A stretch of DNA of 64,000 nt from Lumnitzera littorea (GCA_024138015.1 JAMXBB010000011.1:79288873-79352872); one strand, 5' to 3'; shown: positions 24,501 to 37,300, counted from the stretch's first letter. Made by a program: numbers and translations. Notes: generated from the sequence alone by a model not told the origin.

Positions 24501-26173
24501 GTATCAAACCCAAGTATTCTAGCCTATAAGGTCGTGATAAGAACATGCTGATGAGAAATAGCGTCAGCTATAGTGTTAGAACTTCCCTTCTTGTACTTGA
24601 TGGCATAGCAAAAGGTTTCTAGGTACTTGACCCACTTAACATGGCATCGAGAGAGTTTTTGTTATCCTCTAAGATGCACGATAAATTCATGGTCTATGTA
24701 GATAATGAACTCTCTCCGCAATAGGTAATGTTGCCAGTTCTAAAGTGCTCATACGAGGGCATAGAACTCCTTATCATATGCCAAGCAATTCAAGGTGGCA
24801 CCATTGACCTTTTCACTAAAATATACAACTGGTTGGCACTCCTACATGAGAATAGCTCCAATGTCGACTTCGCATGCATCACATTTTAGTTTAGAAACCT
24901 TACTAAAGTTAAGCAGTACTAGCACTAGGGTAGAAGTTAACCTAGATTTGATCTCTTCAAAACTTTTCTATACTCTCTCAGATCATTTGAATTCAAAGTT
25001 CTTCTTAGTTAACTTGGTTAGTGGGGTAGTTATGAAAATAAAGTTCTGAATGAATCTTTGATAAAACAAAGCTAAACCATGAAAACTTCTTACTTTGGCA
25101 GTACTGGTTAGTGTCGGCCATTCAGGAATAGCTCAAATCTTTTCATCATCAACTTTGATCCCTCCTCCAAAGATAGCATATCTGAGGAATACTACCTCAC
25201 TTTAATAGAATACACGTTTCTTTAAATTGCTAAACAATCGTTCAGCTTAGAAGGATGTCAAATATTGACTTAGGTGCTCGATATGAGAGTTGATGTAGGC
25301 ACTATACACTAAAATGTCATCAAAATAAACCACATCACACTTTCCTATCATGGATCTCAAAATACGATTCATAAGTCGCATAAAGGTGCTCAGTGTGTTT
25401 GTAAGCTCAAACAGTAAGACCATTTATTGGAATAGACCATCCTTCATTTTGAAAGTAGTCTTCCACTTATTTCTTGGTCTTATTTCAATCTGGTGCTAGC
25501 TACTCTTTAGATCAACCTTCAAAAATATTTGCGTACCTTGTAACTCATTGAGCATGTCATCCAATTGTGGGATTAGATATTGGTACTTGATATTGATCTT
25601 GTTGATAGCTTAGCTATCAATGCAGTTTCTCCATGAGCTATCCTTCTTCAGCACAAAGATAATTGGTACAACATAAGGGCTCATGCTCTCTCGGACATAC
25701 CTATGCTCGATTAACTCGTCAACTTGTTTCTTCAGCTCAACTGCCTACTTGAGATTGAGCCTATAGGCAGGTCAGTTAGGTAGGGCAACTCTAGACTGGA
25801 GGTTAATACAATGCTCTATACCTCTAGTAAGGGGTAAGCCTTTTGGTATCTCAGGGGGAAACAAGTTGGCATATTCTTAGAGCAATGTTTGCACTTCTGT
25901 AGGTAAGGCTCCGACATCCTTCAACTTAAAAAGTCTTCAAACCAATAAAAGTACCAACTCTTCGTTCTTAACATCATTGGAAAATTAGGCTTAGGAAATC
26001 ACTAAGGACTTCCTCTACAGCAATTCTAAAAGTCTTCTCTTGTGACTCTTAGACCTCTTTAGAGCTCATTGGGGTTAGTATAACCTTCTTCCCATTCTTT
26101 AAGAACAAATAAGTGTTTCTATACCCATCATAAAGTACCTTAAGATCAAAGAGCCATGGTTAGCCTAGAAGTA
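24501..26173 (-). pseudogene. Element G RNase H, RT and protease end (broken)
   Basis: RNase H occupies about 24940-24510 (N-T-I-A-D-A-I-S block near 24578-24555). RT occupies about 25790-24960; its active site V-Y-F-D-D-I-L-V is intact (Y-F-D-D at 25327-25316). The protease C-terminus with L-F-D-L-K-V-L-Y-D-G-Y-R-N-T-Y-L-F-L-K is readable at about 26160-26090. An in-frame TAG replaces the arginine before P-W at 26165. The protease is split by the solo LTR I at 26174. Confidence 0.78.
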
Positions 26174-27032
26174 TGTATTGCGAACCGTAACTAAGAATAG
26201 ACAAGGTCGGTTGTTGAATGGATCCGAGCTTGTAGAAGCTTCAAAAGAGTCAATGGGGAAAGGTACGAAAGGATGAAAGCAAGGGATGAAAATAGTAAGC
26301 AAAACTTACAAACAACTCTAGAGGATATGACGCACCAATGGAACTTTCGAAGACTCATGGTATAATTCGATGTGATGCACGAATTGGTCCAATGAGGTTA
26401 CTCGCCACCTAACCTTACTTAAGGGAAAGGTTAAGAGTGATGCCAAGAGTAAACAACAATGTTTACGTAGGGAAGAAGGTACTCAAAAGTGCATTGAAGA
26501 TTATCTGATCTTTTATAACTACAAGTACAAGGGTATTTATACCCGTAAACTAAGACAACTTGCCCAAAAAGGAAAAGACAAAAAGGACATTTCCTAAGGG
26601 GGACAATGTACATGTTATAAAGGGGAAAAAATGAATATACAAGGAAAATAATCATTTATGCTATAGATTCTACATGTGATACTATACACGTAGCGATGCG
26701 GCATTGGCGAGGTCATTATAGGAGATGTGGACAAAAAGTATGGACAAATGGGCTTGTCCGAGCAAGAATAGCTTAATCAATCCGGATTCTCTCTCTCGGC
26801 TTTTCGGAAAAGAAGATGCTAAGTGATTGTATGGCTCGGCACTAGAGAGTACTCATTTACTCAGCAAACTACAGAATAATGGGCTGTCATAGAGAACGGC
26901 ATTAAAGGTGACTTGGCAAGGAAGTATTCAGTCTCGGTAGGGGTTGGTTAGAACATAAGGATTCGACATACCAACCCCCTTAGTCCTCGGGCTTGGCTGT
27001 AAGTCAAGGGTCCCGTAGCTTAATTCCTATCA
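26174..27032 (-). repeat. Solo LTR I inside element G protease
   Basis: 859 bases, on the minus strand TGATAGGAATTAAGC...AATACA. Flanked by AGTA at 26170-26173 and 27033-27036 (AGTAT on both sides if the next base is counted). Removing it restores the continuous protease Y-A-S-H-I-L block of G. A TATA-like TATTTATACC lies at about 26532-26541. No primer site, gag or pol follows, and no partner LTR is present. The GGCGAGTAACC / GTCATATC wording resembles the LTRs of A, B and E, so this is a relative of those gypsy families. Confidence 0.82.
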
Positions 27033-28303
27033 AGTATATGTGAAGCATACATAGGTAGGACATCACACAACACCTTGTCCTTATATTTATCACCAATGGT
27101 GATTGGTACTTTGACTTGCTTAGCAATAGGTAAACAACCTTCTCATTAAGCTAGTGTATCTTGTATCGCTTAGGGTAAGGATAGTTCGACAACTTTAGAG
27201 CCTTCACTATGCTTTACATTATCACATTGGTACAACTTCCTCCATTGGTGATCACGGCGCAAAGGTTGCTATTCACTTAGTAGTTCGTATGAAAGAGGTT
27301 CTCTCTCTGCTCATTCTCATCAACAGTAAAGGTACTGAGTGATCGACACATGATCATGCAGTATTCTCCCAGTTTAGGTTAGATCTAGGCATCATAATCT
27401 TCCTAAAACTTGTCTAATAGGTGATTAGCATCTACTTCTTCTTCTTCTCCTTCACTAGCACTCTCCACTTCAAACTAGGGCTTGTCTCCCTTAATGGTCA
27501 TGACGTGTCAATTTGAACATTGACTAGCTACATATCCAAAAGCAAGGCACTTAAACACTTTATCTCTTTGGTCTTCTTACAAGAGCTCTAACCTTGATCC
27601 TTTATGACTTCAGGCTCCTTAGCTTTAGTCTTTTCTCAGCCATCATCAGGTTTGCTTGGCATTTGACCTCAACAGTCGACCTTAGAACCATATTGAGATT
27701 AATCATATTTAAGTCAGCATACTAGTTTTGCTCGACAAGCTAGGTTAACTGGTCTGTGCTCAGTTGAGTTGATTTTGCTTCTTCCTTTCAACCCTTTACT
27801 CCACTTGGATGGTCTCATTTAGATTTCCTAGCCTTTGCACCTCCATTACATTACTAACCTCATATCTTAGTCCAGAGATGAACTTGGCTACAGTATGCAC
27901 TTTCGGCTCATCAACATCACAATGGATCATTAGCAGTTGAAACTTTTAAACATACTCATCCATAGATTGGTTGCCCTACTTGAGTTCCTAAAGACATCGA
28001 AAGGTGTCTTACTCACAATATTCTGGTATAAATCTACTCCTTAGAACTCTCTTCATCTCATTCTGGGTTTAGATTTCGCATCGAGCTTGCTGATGTACAT
28101 TTTTGCAATTTCCTCCACCATATCACTACATACCCAGAAAATTCTAAAGCATCTACTCGAATATACATTAAATCTTCATAATTGTAAAAGTCAAATATTT
28201 TCTCAATTTTCTCCTCCTAGTACACGTAGTTATTGGCACTACCAGATCCATTAAAACTTAGAATGTGCACTTTAAGATAATTAGCTCCTTTGGGAGCGCA
28301 GAG
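27033..28303 (-). pseudogene. Element G gag (most) and protease start (broken)
   Basis: The gag capsid core lies at about 28270-27850. The zinc knuckle at about 27562-27511 has a one-base deletion after the first cysteine and tyrosine in place of the histidine. The protease active site is N-G-G-S-C-T-N (about 27255-27232): the catalytic aspartate is asparagine. A Glu-rich block lies at 27475-27430. Frames are broken throughout. The region is bounded by solo LTR I on the low side and solo LTR J on the high side. Confidence 0.75.
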
Positions 28304-29537
28304 TGATAACTCTGATTTTAAACATATTTCATATGGTGATTTTATAGTATTTCCCTTACATTTTTGGTTTTCTTTAAAGAAATTGATACTTAATTGAGTA
28401 AAATTTTGATTTCAAGGTTTGAACGCGTTCTAGGATCGAAAACGAAGAAAAGGAATTAAGTTTCACTCAATTCGGAGTTCAAATGAAGAAGTTATGAAGT
28501 TTTGAAGTTATGCAGAAAAATTTGCATGGTGCAGAAAGTTACACGACCTGGGGACACAGCCATGCCCCAGGCCGTGTCTGGTGACGAAAACAGAATCCTT
28601 ATAATACATATATAAAAGGATATCTAAGGGTTTAGAAAGAGGGAGACATTAAAGAAACAGACGAGACACGAGAGAAGAGAAGAGACTTAAGGAGAAAGAG
28701 AAGAAAAAGGCGAGAGAAGAAAAAGGCGAGAGCAACATCAACTTCAAGATTAAAGAGATTGTTCATCAACCAAAGGGGTTTTCCACGTTTTATTTTATGT
28801 TTTTGATGGAACTCGTTTTTAAATTCATTATGATAGCTTAGAATTCGAGTATTTTGGATTATGGAACCTAGGGTTTCATGTGACTCTTAGGTTGATTTAT
28901 AATTTTCAATAAAGTTTCTATCTTTTCTTGATTCAATTATGTTGCTTAATTGTTGATTGATAATTCTAGAGTATCAATTTATGATATTATGCATGATGAT
29001 TGAGAAATTGCATGTGTAATAAGATCTTGGCATAATTGGAGGGAATTACATGTATACTTAGAGATAAGATACATGTTTCTTCCGGAAAGTTAATTATTTG
29101 TGTGGAAATTCATTATACATTAATGCAATTCTAAGTTATATTACTAAGTGAAGATATTCCGGTAAATAATTTAGGATTAGGGTTAATATGCTTGAGAAAG
29201 GTATTAACTTTAATTGTGAATCCCTCCGGTCAAGAATAATAGAAACTAAATTGAATATATTTTAAGTAGTCACATGTTAAACACTAGGGAAAATAATTCC
29301 TAAATACGTTATTAATTTCTTGAAGTCGTTCGTAATTTATTGCTTTTTAATTTGCTTAATTAAGTCTCATAATTAGTTTAGATGGTTAATTTCAGTATTT
29401 TTAATTCATTTAATTTATCACAATTTTCTAGTTAAATAATAAAGCTAAGGTTAATATTAGTACTCGAAGTCTTTGAGGGATCGACTCGAACTTACATCCG
29501 CTATATTAAAATTGATAGGTGTACTTACCTCATGTTA
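28304..29537 (+). repeat. Solo LTR J (Athila/Tat-like) inside element G gag
   Basis: 1234 bases starting TGATAACTCTG, flanked by perfect CAGAG at 28299-28303 and 29538-29542. The last base pair reads TA where CA is expected. Contains a clear TATA box (ATATATAAAAGG, 28607-28618) followed by a purine-rich leader, giving plus orientation. The 3' part includes a GAGGGATCGACTCGAAC block of a kind I associate with Athila/Tat-lineage LTRs; that lineage call is from memory and soft. No coding content. Confidence 0.8.
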
Positions 29538-30069
29538 CAGAGCTTACACTTTTTGAGTTCGTCATACTATTCTTCCTCCTTCCCATACTCCTTAACTTCA
29601 TCCAAATCAAGTCTCCTCCTCACAAGCCTCTCAACATGTTGGGGCATAGCTAGGTTCACATTAACAACTTCTGGTGCTCTATGCTCAACCGCTTGTCTTC
29701 TCAGCCTATCTTTCACATCTTAATCATGTTCATCAACTCTCTCTTAAAGCTTAGTCTACACTACCCTTTGTATAGATATAGCTAGGTTAGCTACAATAGT
29801 AGTAAGGTCTTGTAATTGCTCATTGGTAGTTTGTAGGGTCTATTGGGTAACACGATCGCAACCATGAGCGTCGTCTTGGCATCATTAATCTGTCCTTGAA
29901 CATTAGGATTCAATATTCTTAATACAAAACTTCAAAAAGTTCACTACTCAATAAAGGATTTCACACAACTTTGATAATATGATATCGCATAGTAACTTAG
30001 GAACTTGCTTTGTTTTTTTAGTAGAGACATAGTGTAATAGAACATACATATTATAATAGGAAGTATTGA
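29538..30069 (-). pseudogene. Element G gag N-terminus and leader
   Basis: Minus-strand continuation of G. The 5' leader wording near 30030-29990 (AAACAAAGCAAG) matches element E at 16551-16562. The gag N-terminus to about 29545 ends with an acidic tract (about 29590-29560) like those of A, B and E. Interrupted by J at 29537 and bounded by K at about 30070. Confidence 0.68.
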
Positions 30070-32842
30070 GCTTGGTTTTTCACTCTCCCGGTTCTTTTTA
30101 TAAATTTGGTCTTCTTTAAACTAATTAATACTAAACCCTTACCCGTTTAATACCGACCCTCGACTAGGGTTTAAAGAAAACTGGTTCTTTTTACATATGA
30201 AAAGGTATTAGAGTTGTCACATGATCGGAGTTGGAAAAAAGAGTTAAGTTATAACTAATTGGATAGATTGGTTATAACTTAGATACCGATCTATCAACTA
30301 AAAAACCAATTTAGAAAACGGTTTTTTGAAAAGTAGAGATCTAGATTTAGGAGCTAATTTATTAAATCTTAAACAAGTACCATTTTTTAACTTTCCGAAT
30401 TTAACTTTGCTTTTCAAATATACCCTTTTTAATTTCTAAACAACTAATCATATTACATGTGACTAAATTAATTAATTTATACAACTATTTACAAAAATGT
30501 AAAAAATAAAAATCTCCATATTTTAAGTTGTCTCGTACTTGCGTACAGGTGCCTACGTATCCGCTATTTGAGATCAAACTTTCGTAGTTCATTTACTGAA
30601 AATATAGCAGGTTGATTTAATCTCAATTTTGGAAAAATAGCCAAGTTTACGTTTTTACTCATTTTGATTTATTTGAAGAAATTTCCTAAACGATTTTAAA
30701 TTGGTTTGATTTTTGGAAAGTCTAAAATTTGGAAAAGATTCGTTTATTTTTATTTTATTTGAAAAATAATTTTTCTAAGTGATAAAATGGATTTTATTTG
30801 CTCATGTATTTTCTTTTATTATTTACTTTTCTTCTTTTTTTTTTACCTATTTGCCTTTTTTTATTTTTATGTTTACTTTTTATTTTTTTATTATTTTTTT
30901 CTTAACACAAATAAATAAATAAAACTAAAATAAATCCTTTCTTTCTTTTTCTTTTATTTTTCTTTTTTTAATATATATTTTTATTCTTCTATTTTTTTAT
31001 TTACAAGTGCATTTACAAATTAAAACAAATAACAAAACAAAAATCGAAAATAAATAAATAATAAAAAAAAAGAAATACAACAAAGCTAAAATTGGGGAGT
31101 TCGAACTATAGGGGAGGCATGGGTCGGTGGGTATGACTCAGATCAGGTTTGGGTTAGGTCAGTTCAGATGGAGCCGAATTCAGATTATGTCCAATGGCAT
31201 GGCGAAGGTGGTTTTAGCTGGCTCTAAATGCCTAAATGAGTAGGCGACTTCAGTTTTGTGCCTTTTTTATTGGGGTTAGGGGGTATAGGAGCGACATCGT
31301 AGCCTCACTTGACCGTTGGTGGTGGTTGGAGGAGTACAGTGGTGGTCACGGTGGAGAGGTAATTGTTGTCGTAGATAGGGGTTTCGTTGGGCTCGGTCAA
31401 CATTTGAGGATTAGAGATTTGGGGCTGATGATTGGAGATTTGCTCATGTGGGCTCATATGAGGAAGGAGATGAAGTGTAGCTGTGGGTCGTGAGAGGGTG
31501 GTTGTCGCTATTGCTACTGTAGTTTTCGGGCGTAGAGGATGAAGTAGGCGATTTAGATCTGAGGTGAGGTTGGTTTGGTGGGTGTCGCTGTATAGTTGTA
31601 GGAGAGAGAAAGGGCTATCGTAGGTTCGATGGTGTGTTTGGAGGATTGGGATGTGTGTGTTTGTGTATGGTTATGGCTGTATGTGGTAAGAGGGAAAAAG
31701 AGTGGTCGGGGATGCATTGGCGTTTTGTTTGATTTGGGGATTGTAGATAAAGATAATGCATATGTGGAGCTACGGTTTGCGAGAGAGGTTCAAATGGTTT
31801 GAGGAATGGATGAGGGTTGGTTTGGTTAGTTGAGGGAGAGGTTAGGGATGACTATGTGTGTGGGTTCGGCCGAGAGTGACTCGGACGACAACGGCTATGG
31901 GCTTTTAAGGTAGTTGGTGATTTGTGTGGGAGTGGGTTGTCAAGGGGTGTCAGTTTGTGTGTGTTTTGTTTGGCTTATGAGTGAAGGAGAGAGAAACAGT
32001 AGAGAAAGAGAGAGGATCCAAGAGAGAGAAAGGTCAGTGAAGAGAGAGAGATGTCGAGAGAGAAAGTAGTCGGTAGAGAGTGTGTATGTGTGTGGGTCCC
32101 CTGTATGTGTGTGTTTTCTTTTTGAAATCCAATTCCCCCCTCCTCTTTCTTATGTATGTGCTGTGTTTTTTTTTTATATAAAAAGAAAGAGAAGGAAAGG
32201 GGAGAAAAAAATTGTTGCTACGGCCAATCATAAAGCGCCACATGTCGCAATTAGACATGTGGCCCAATGATGGCCTGACATGTGGTAGCATGTGAAGTAT
32301 AAGAAAAAACAAAAACAAAATAAAAAGCATTTTCTGCCTTTAATGAGACTCGAACCTAAGACCCTAAACCAAACCCCAAAGTTATGTCCATGCGCTGATC
32401 CGTTAGGTTATTGACCTATGTCTTATCTATATATGTAATTAATTGGTTAGATTTAAATCTAAGCTTAGGATAACAGTCTTTTATTAAAAATCTACTCTAT
32501 TTAAACTACTTAAAAACTTTTATTTTCTAAATTTCCTACTGTTTTTCATTTTTTTGTGACTTTTCAAATTTCTTATATATTTTTCTAAATTTTTCCATTT
32601 TTTTGTATTTTTTTTTCTAAATTTCTTATTTTTTGGTGTTTTCTTGAACTTCATATTTTTTAGGTTTTCTTATTTTTCCATTTTTTCCTAAGTCTCTTAT
32701 TTTTTATGGTTTTTTTTTTATTTTTATATTTTTTTGTTTTTTTTTTCTTAAATTAGGACCTTATAACCTATTCTAAAAAATAAGAGGGGAGTGGTGGTGG
32801 TGTGGGTTGGGTTAGGTAGGGGTGGAAAGGTAGGTGTCTACA
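30070..32842 (-). repeat. Solo-LTR-like insertion K in the leader of element G
   Basis: About 2.8 kb with no protein domain. The minus-strand start TGTAGACACC at 32842 is a common opening of plant gypsy LTRs. The low-coordinate edge lies between 30067 and 30080 and I could not fix a target duplication. G sequence on both sides aligns to a continuous stretch of E (about 16441-16560), proving K is an insertion. Inside: long T-rich runs (30820-31000, 32500-32760), GT and GA microsatellites (31975-32115) and a tRNA-like B-box near 32347. Short open frames here (for example 31236-31493) look like chance. Confidence 0.65.
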
Positions 32843-32885
32843 AAAAGCAACTACTACAATACTTAGCTTTCATTCGTAACCTCAA

Positions 32886-32897
32886 GCTCTAATATTA
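32886..32897 (-). other. Primer binding site of element G (decayed)
   Basis: Minus strand TAATATTAGAGC, eight bases inside the 5' LTR; matches TGGTATCAGAGC except for three transitions. Confidence 0.7.
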
Positions 32898-32905
32898 AGA
32901 TTATA

Positions 32906-33805
32906 TGATGTGCCTAAGAGCTAAGTTATCACTAGGTCTTATCGTAGGAAGTAGTGATAATAGTTCCTTCGAGGTATTGAAGGAAGAGGAAGTGAATAAG
33001 TTGGCAAACACAGTAGCTTCTGTGAAGCTGCTCATAAGATAAAACGTATCAACGAGCACAACATGACTTAATACTTCACCTGATATGATGCATAACTTAA
33101 TACTAAGGTCCACTCGCTATATATCTTGAGCAACTTGGCAAGATTAGATAAGAGTGTAAAAAGAATGTACTTAGAGAGTGGTGTCTTGCAAGAACAAGAA
33201 TATGCATTAATAATATCGTGTAAGATGATTGCAGCTACAGTAAATAAGTCCTTTAAGGCAACAATACAATAATGGAAAACTACATAAAGGATAATGTAAG
33301 AAGAAGATTCTTAGTACAGGCAAAAATGGTAAATATGACAATGGACAAAAATGAATATAGTACAAATATTAGAAAAATAGGGGATAGGTAGTAGCCTGTC
33401 AATGGGTTCATATTTTGGAATCTTGAGATATTGTGGTTAAATTGAGTTGATGTTAAGGTTGTTGTTACTGAGTTGTATTGAAAGCTATCAAGATGATTAG
33501 GTGAAGTTGCAACTTAGTAGGATGAAAAAGGAGAGTTCGGTGTATAGGGACCTTTGACTTAGAACTTGGTAAGTCAGTCTCAGCACTTAGCAGATAAGCT
33601 TAGGCTTCGACAGGCCGATGACTTGGTAAGAGTCTGAGTAGAGTAGAGTGTATTCAAACTAGGGCCTTAAAGAGTTCTTTTACAGCTCTTTCATGTATTA
33701 GAGCTCATCTTTGATAGGTTGAGAAGACGTGATCCTTCTTGTGAAAGATTGTAAGCCTTAGAGGCAAGCTTGGGTAAGGGGTCCAAAGGTCGGGACTCCA
33801 TTACA
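32906..33805 (-). repeat. 5' LTR of element G
   Basis: 900 bases, the same length as the E LTRs. Minus strand from TGTAATGGAGTCCCGACC (33805) to GGCACATCA (32906). The final 100 bases align with E (ATAAGACCTAGTGAT and CTTAGGCACATCA blocks). The left flank of G lies outside the window, so its target duplication (candidate ATGAA at 33806-33810) cannot be checked here. Confidence 0.8.
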
Positions 33806-34353
33806 ATGAAATCGTGAAAATCAGATGAAGAACCCCATAGAGCACATTTCTCAAAATAAAATTTATAAAAGTTTTATTTTCGCTATAAGTTATTCAATAT
33901 GGTTTGATAATTGTTAGAAATTCAAAATTCAAGTTTTGAGATGTAACGTTATGCTAACATTAACTTCTATAGCTTATCTGATCAATAATATTTGTTGCAA
34001 ATACATAAAAGAAGTACTTATAAATAATATACATCTAAGAATTAGAGTAGTTTATGCTTATGTATTACTAATATCAACTGAAATTTGCTAATTGCGGTAC
34101 TTACAAATAAACAAAAATGATAAGCATAGTAATACAATGGTAAGTTGGCAATGGAAACCATTGGATTGGACTTCAATTTGGCTTCATTAGCTAAATACAA
34201 GGGACATCTCATTAACAAATTAAATGGATTGGCTAAGGATTTAACCAACAAATTCCTTAGTTTGTTTCTATATAATTGGAACCCTTGGAAAGGAAAGTAC
34301 GTATAAAGGAAAAAGAAAAAAAGGGAACCAAAACTAAGTTAAATAATATTAGG
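33806..34353. other. Unassigned AT-rich spacer
   Basis: Lies between gypsy G and solo LTR C3. No coding region, repeat family or RNA gene recognised. Likely old host sequence or a worn-out repeat. Confidence 0.5.
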
Positions 34354-37300
34354 TGTTATGCCTCGAAGTGGTAGAGTCATAATAGTCCCTTCATATAAGC
34401 CATCCTAGCATAAAAGTTGACCTTATAGCCATTATCTTAGATCTAATTTACACAAGGCGTTCATGACTAACCTGTTTTGAAATTAACAGTTCATAGAATA
34501 ATATTATTATTTGCCTACGGAGATATGAAAAACACATACTAAGATTCTAATATCCTAAGTAATATTTACATGATTCAGTAACCTAATCTTACTTGAGTAA
34601 TGCATAGTTTGATACTTAAAGATTCAAAGATAAGAACCAACACTTCAAAAGTGTATTTGAACATCAATTTTATATCCTCATTCCTTAGGATTTAGCACTT
34701 GTTAACTTTAAGGTAGGTATAATGCCACTTCTTAACTAGTAACTATAATAACATCCATAGGGATGTAAGCAACCAACTGCTTAATAAGCTAAGATAGAGA
34801 CATAAAAATATACATTAAGCATAAGTAGGGTTATTAGCTAGTTGTTTAAATGCAATGCAATAAACAAATGCCATCACATAACGTTGTCTAGTCTGTCGTG
34901 AGATTAGAGAAATTACACATACTCTAATCTAGGTTGAAGAGTTTAGTGCACATTTAACAGCTTACGACCAAACCCTAACTTGCACAATGGAGATATCATT
35001 CCTTTTGCAACAACCTTCGAACCATTGCCTTCATCCTTGCTATGACCTCCTTTTCTATTACTGAAGCCACACAATCAGCTACTCAAGGTTCGGTTTATAG
35101 AATTTAAGACGATCGAGTAAATTGTTCGATCTAACCCAAATTTTTCGACGAAACTAGGCATATTAGTAAAAGTTATTCCATGAGTTTAAATTTAGAAAAA
35201 TAAAGAATAAAATAACTAATTATTAAAATATTGAATTATATGTACATTTTTAGTTATTTATCGGAAACACGTAGAACAAGTTTTGATAACTAACAAATCG
35301 ATAGAGATAAATTATATGCACACTAAAAATCATAAAATAACATAAATAATATTTAAGAATATTTATTTGTATCACATATGTATTTACATGTAGGTTAAAA
35401 TACGCGAAATTACCTAAAATACCCAAAATATATTAAAATAATATTTAAATAATTAAAGAAAATCCATAAATAATTAAGGAAAAATCAACAAATTTATGGA
35501 AAAATGAGGAAAATTCTAGAAATGAGTCGTAACAGCTTGGAATTTAAAGAAATAAAAGCAACCAATTAAAAGAAAACAATTAGAAAGTCAAAATGAAGAA
35601 TAGATAAGGCAAATGTCACTTTAAATTAATGAAAAAGAAACTATGGAACCTTATAAATACCCAAACTTGGACAAAAGCTCATTTGGTTTGTTTAGAGAGT
35701 AGCAAAATTTGAGAGGATCGAAAAATATAGGATTAGGGTTTATTTTTTCAAAATTAGAAAAAATCTATGCAAATAAGGTATATAAGTAAACATCAAACCC
35801 AACGACCACCTGGGAGTAAACAGCGGCCACTACCACCACACGGTGGTGGCAATGCCTAGATTGGCCAACAAGGCCATGATGGCTACTAGGAATCGGAGCT
35901 AGCAACTCTAATGAGTTTGATCTTCCTTCCGATTTTAATTGTTTTATTAAAAATACTAAATATGCTTAGAAAATTATGAAATTTGGTATTTTGATGTTTT
36001 TAAGTATGTAGATTTAGGGAAAAATATTATTTTGATTTAATTATATCTGAAAATATATGATGCTTAAGAAGCCGTACAAGATTGAACAAGTTTCGATTTA
36101 GAAATAAAAGACCTTAGGAGTATATTTTGAGGCTCAAAATTTTTGTGTAAACTACTTAAGGGTTATGGAGTGGTATTATGAAGCCATATTTTAAAAATGA
36201 ATTTTTGAAATTTTTAGATAATTTTTAGGCCTTAAAATGAGTAATTCAAGATTAGTTAAGTAATTAAATGGATAATTACTGATTTAACGCATAATTATAT
36301 GTTTTAGGATGTTGAAATATGATGGAGTATGCTATTTGTAGTATTTAGGTATTATGTAATTATTAGGGTATTATGTAATATATATGTAATAGGTAAAAAT
36401 GATAAATTTTAAGTTAATTTTGTAATTTAGGGTAATTAGATGTAAATTTTGATTTGGGATGAATTTAAATATTTTGAGATGTTAATTGTTGTTGAGGGAT
36501 GATATTTGAAGTGATGGGAATATTAAATGTGTATATTATGTCCATATCAGTTGATGATATATAATAGGTAAGTAAAAGAAATTAACAAGTAGAAAAATAT
36601 TAGGTTAAAATTGATATTAGTATAATAATAGAAATATATAATAATCTGGTAGGAAACTTAAATTTAGGTGTTTATATGAAATATGTAAAATTTTCTCAGA
36701 TTGAAAGTAAATTTGGTAGTTAAGTTAGGATAAGGGCATACTATATGAATTAAAATACTAGTTAGGGGTTAAATATGATATTTACAATACTAAAAAATAA
36801 TATAATTAATTTCATATTATGGGTTAAAATGAGTTTCTAGGGTTTGCGTATAAAATTGTACTCAGAAACTGAACTAGAACCTAATTTGGAAATCGATTCG
36901 GAAAATGAATCAAAACTTAGCCTAAATCAAGAATAATTGTAAAAGTCTTGAAAACACCTAAATAAATAGGTATATTAAACCCTAGAAAAAAGATAACAAT
37001 AAGTATTAGAGGATAAAACTAATCTATGACAATTATGTGAAAATTGAAACAACGTTTGTATTATAGAAATTATGGGTGATGTCTGATGTGAGTCATACCT
37101 CGAGCAAGCAAGCAAGGAGTCCAAATAAGTCGGGATTAATACGTTACTGTATTTCGGAATACTAATTTATAGTCCTTGGAGGCTTGAAATTGTACTTGTT
37201 AGATAGTTAGCTATACGTATGTGCTTATTCTGAGCTGATGATATGATTCTAATTTGCTGCTCTAGCTTATATTTGTGTGATTTATTTGAAATAATTCAAC

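Larger units (their letters stand above)
23238..33805 (-). mobile_element. Ty3/gypsy element G, minus strand, heavily nested
   Basis: From high to low coordinates: 5' LTR 33805-32906, primer site 32897-32886, insertion K, gag N-terminus, insertion J, rest of gag, protease, insertion I, end of protease, RT, RNase H, integrase, then about 20 bases of 3' LTR (23258-23238) before copia F. The rest of the 3' LTR should lie left of the window. Family as E (same LTR ends and same PBS offset of eight bases). The base of the nested stack: everything from 1 to 33805 lies within G. Confidence 0.82.

Noticed and set aside
26431..26655. Open frame with hydrophobic residues in solo LTR I
   Set aside because: Falls across the TATA and R region of the LTR; typical spurious frame.
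31236..31493. Open frame in insertion K with many Gly and Trp codons
   Set aside because: Lies in G-rich non-coding LTR-like sequence, no motif, no homologous reading in related repeats.
32034..32330. Overlapping open frames on both strands near a GA/GT-rich stretch
   Set aside because: Product of microsatellite-like sequence; low-complexity peptides only.
32330..32430. Possible tRNA gene
   Set aside because: Only B-box and weak A-box words; no cloverleaf with a clear acceptor stem could be drawn by eye.
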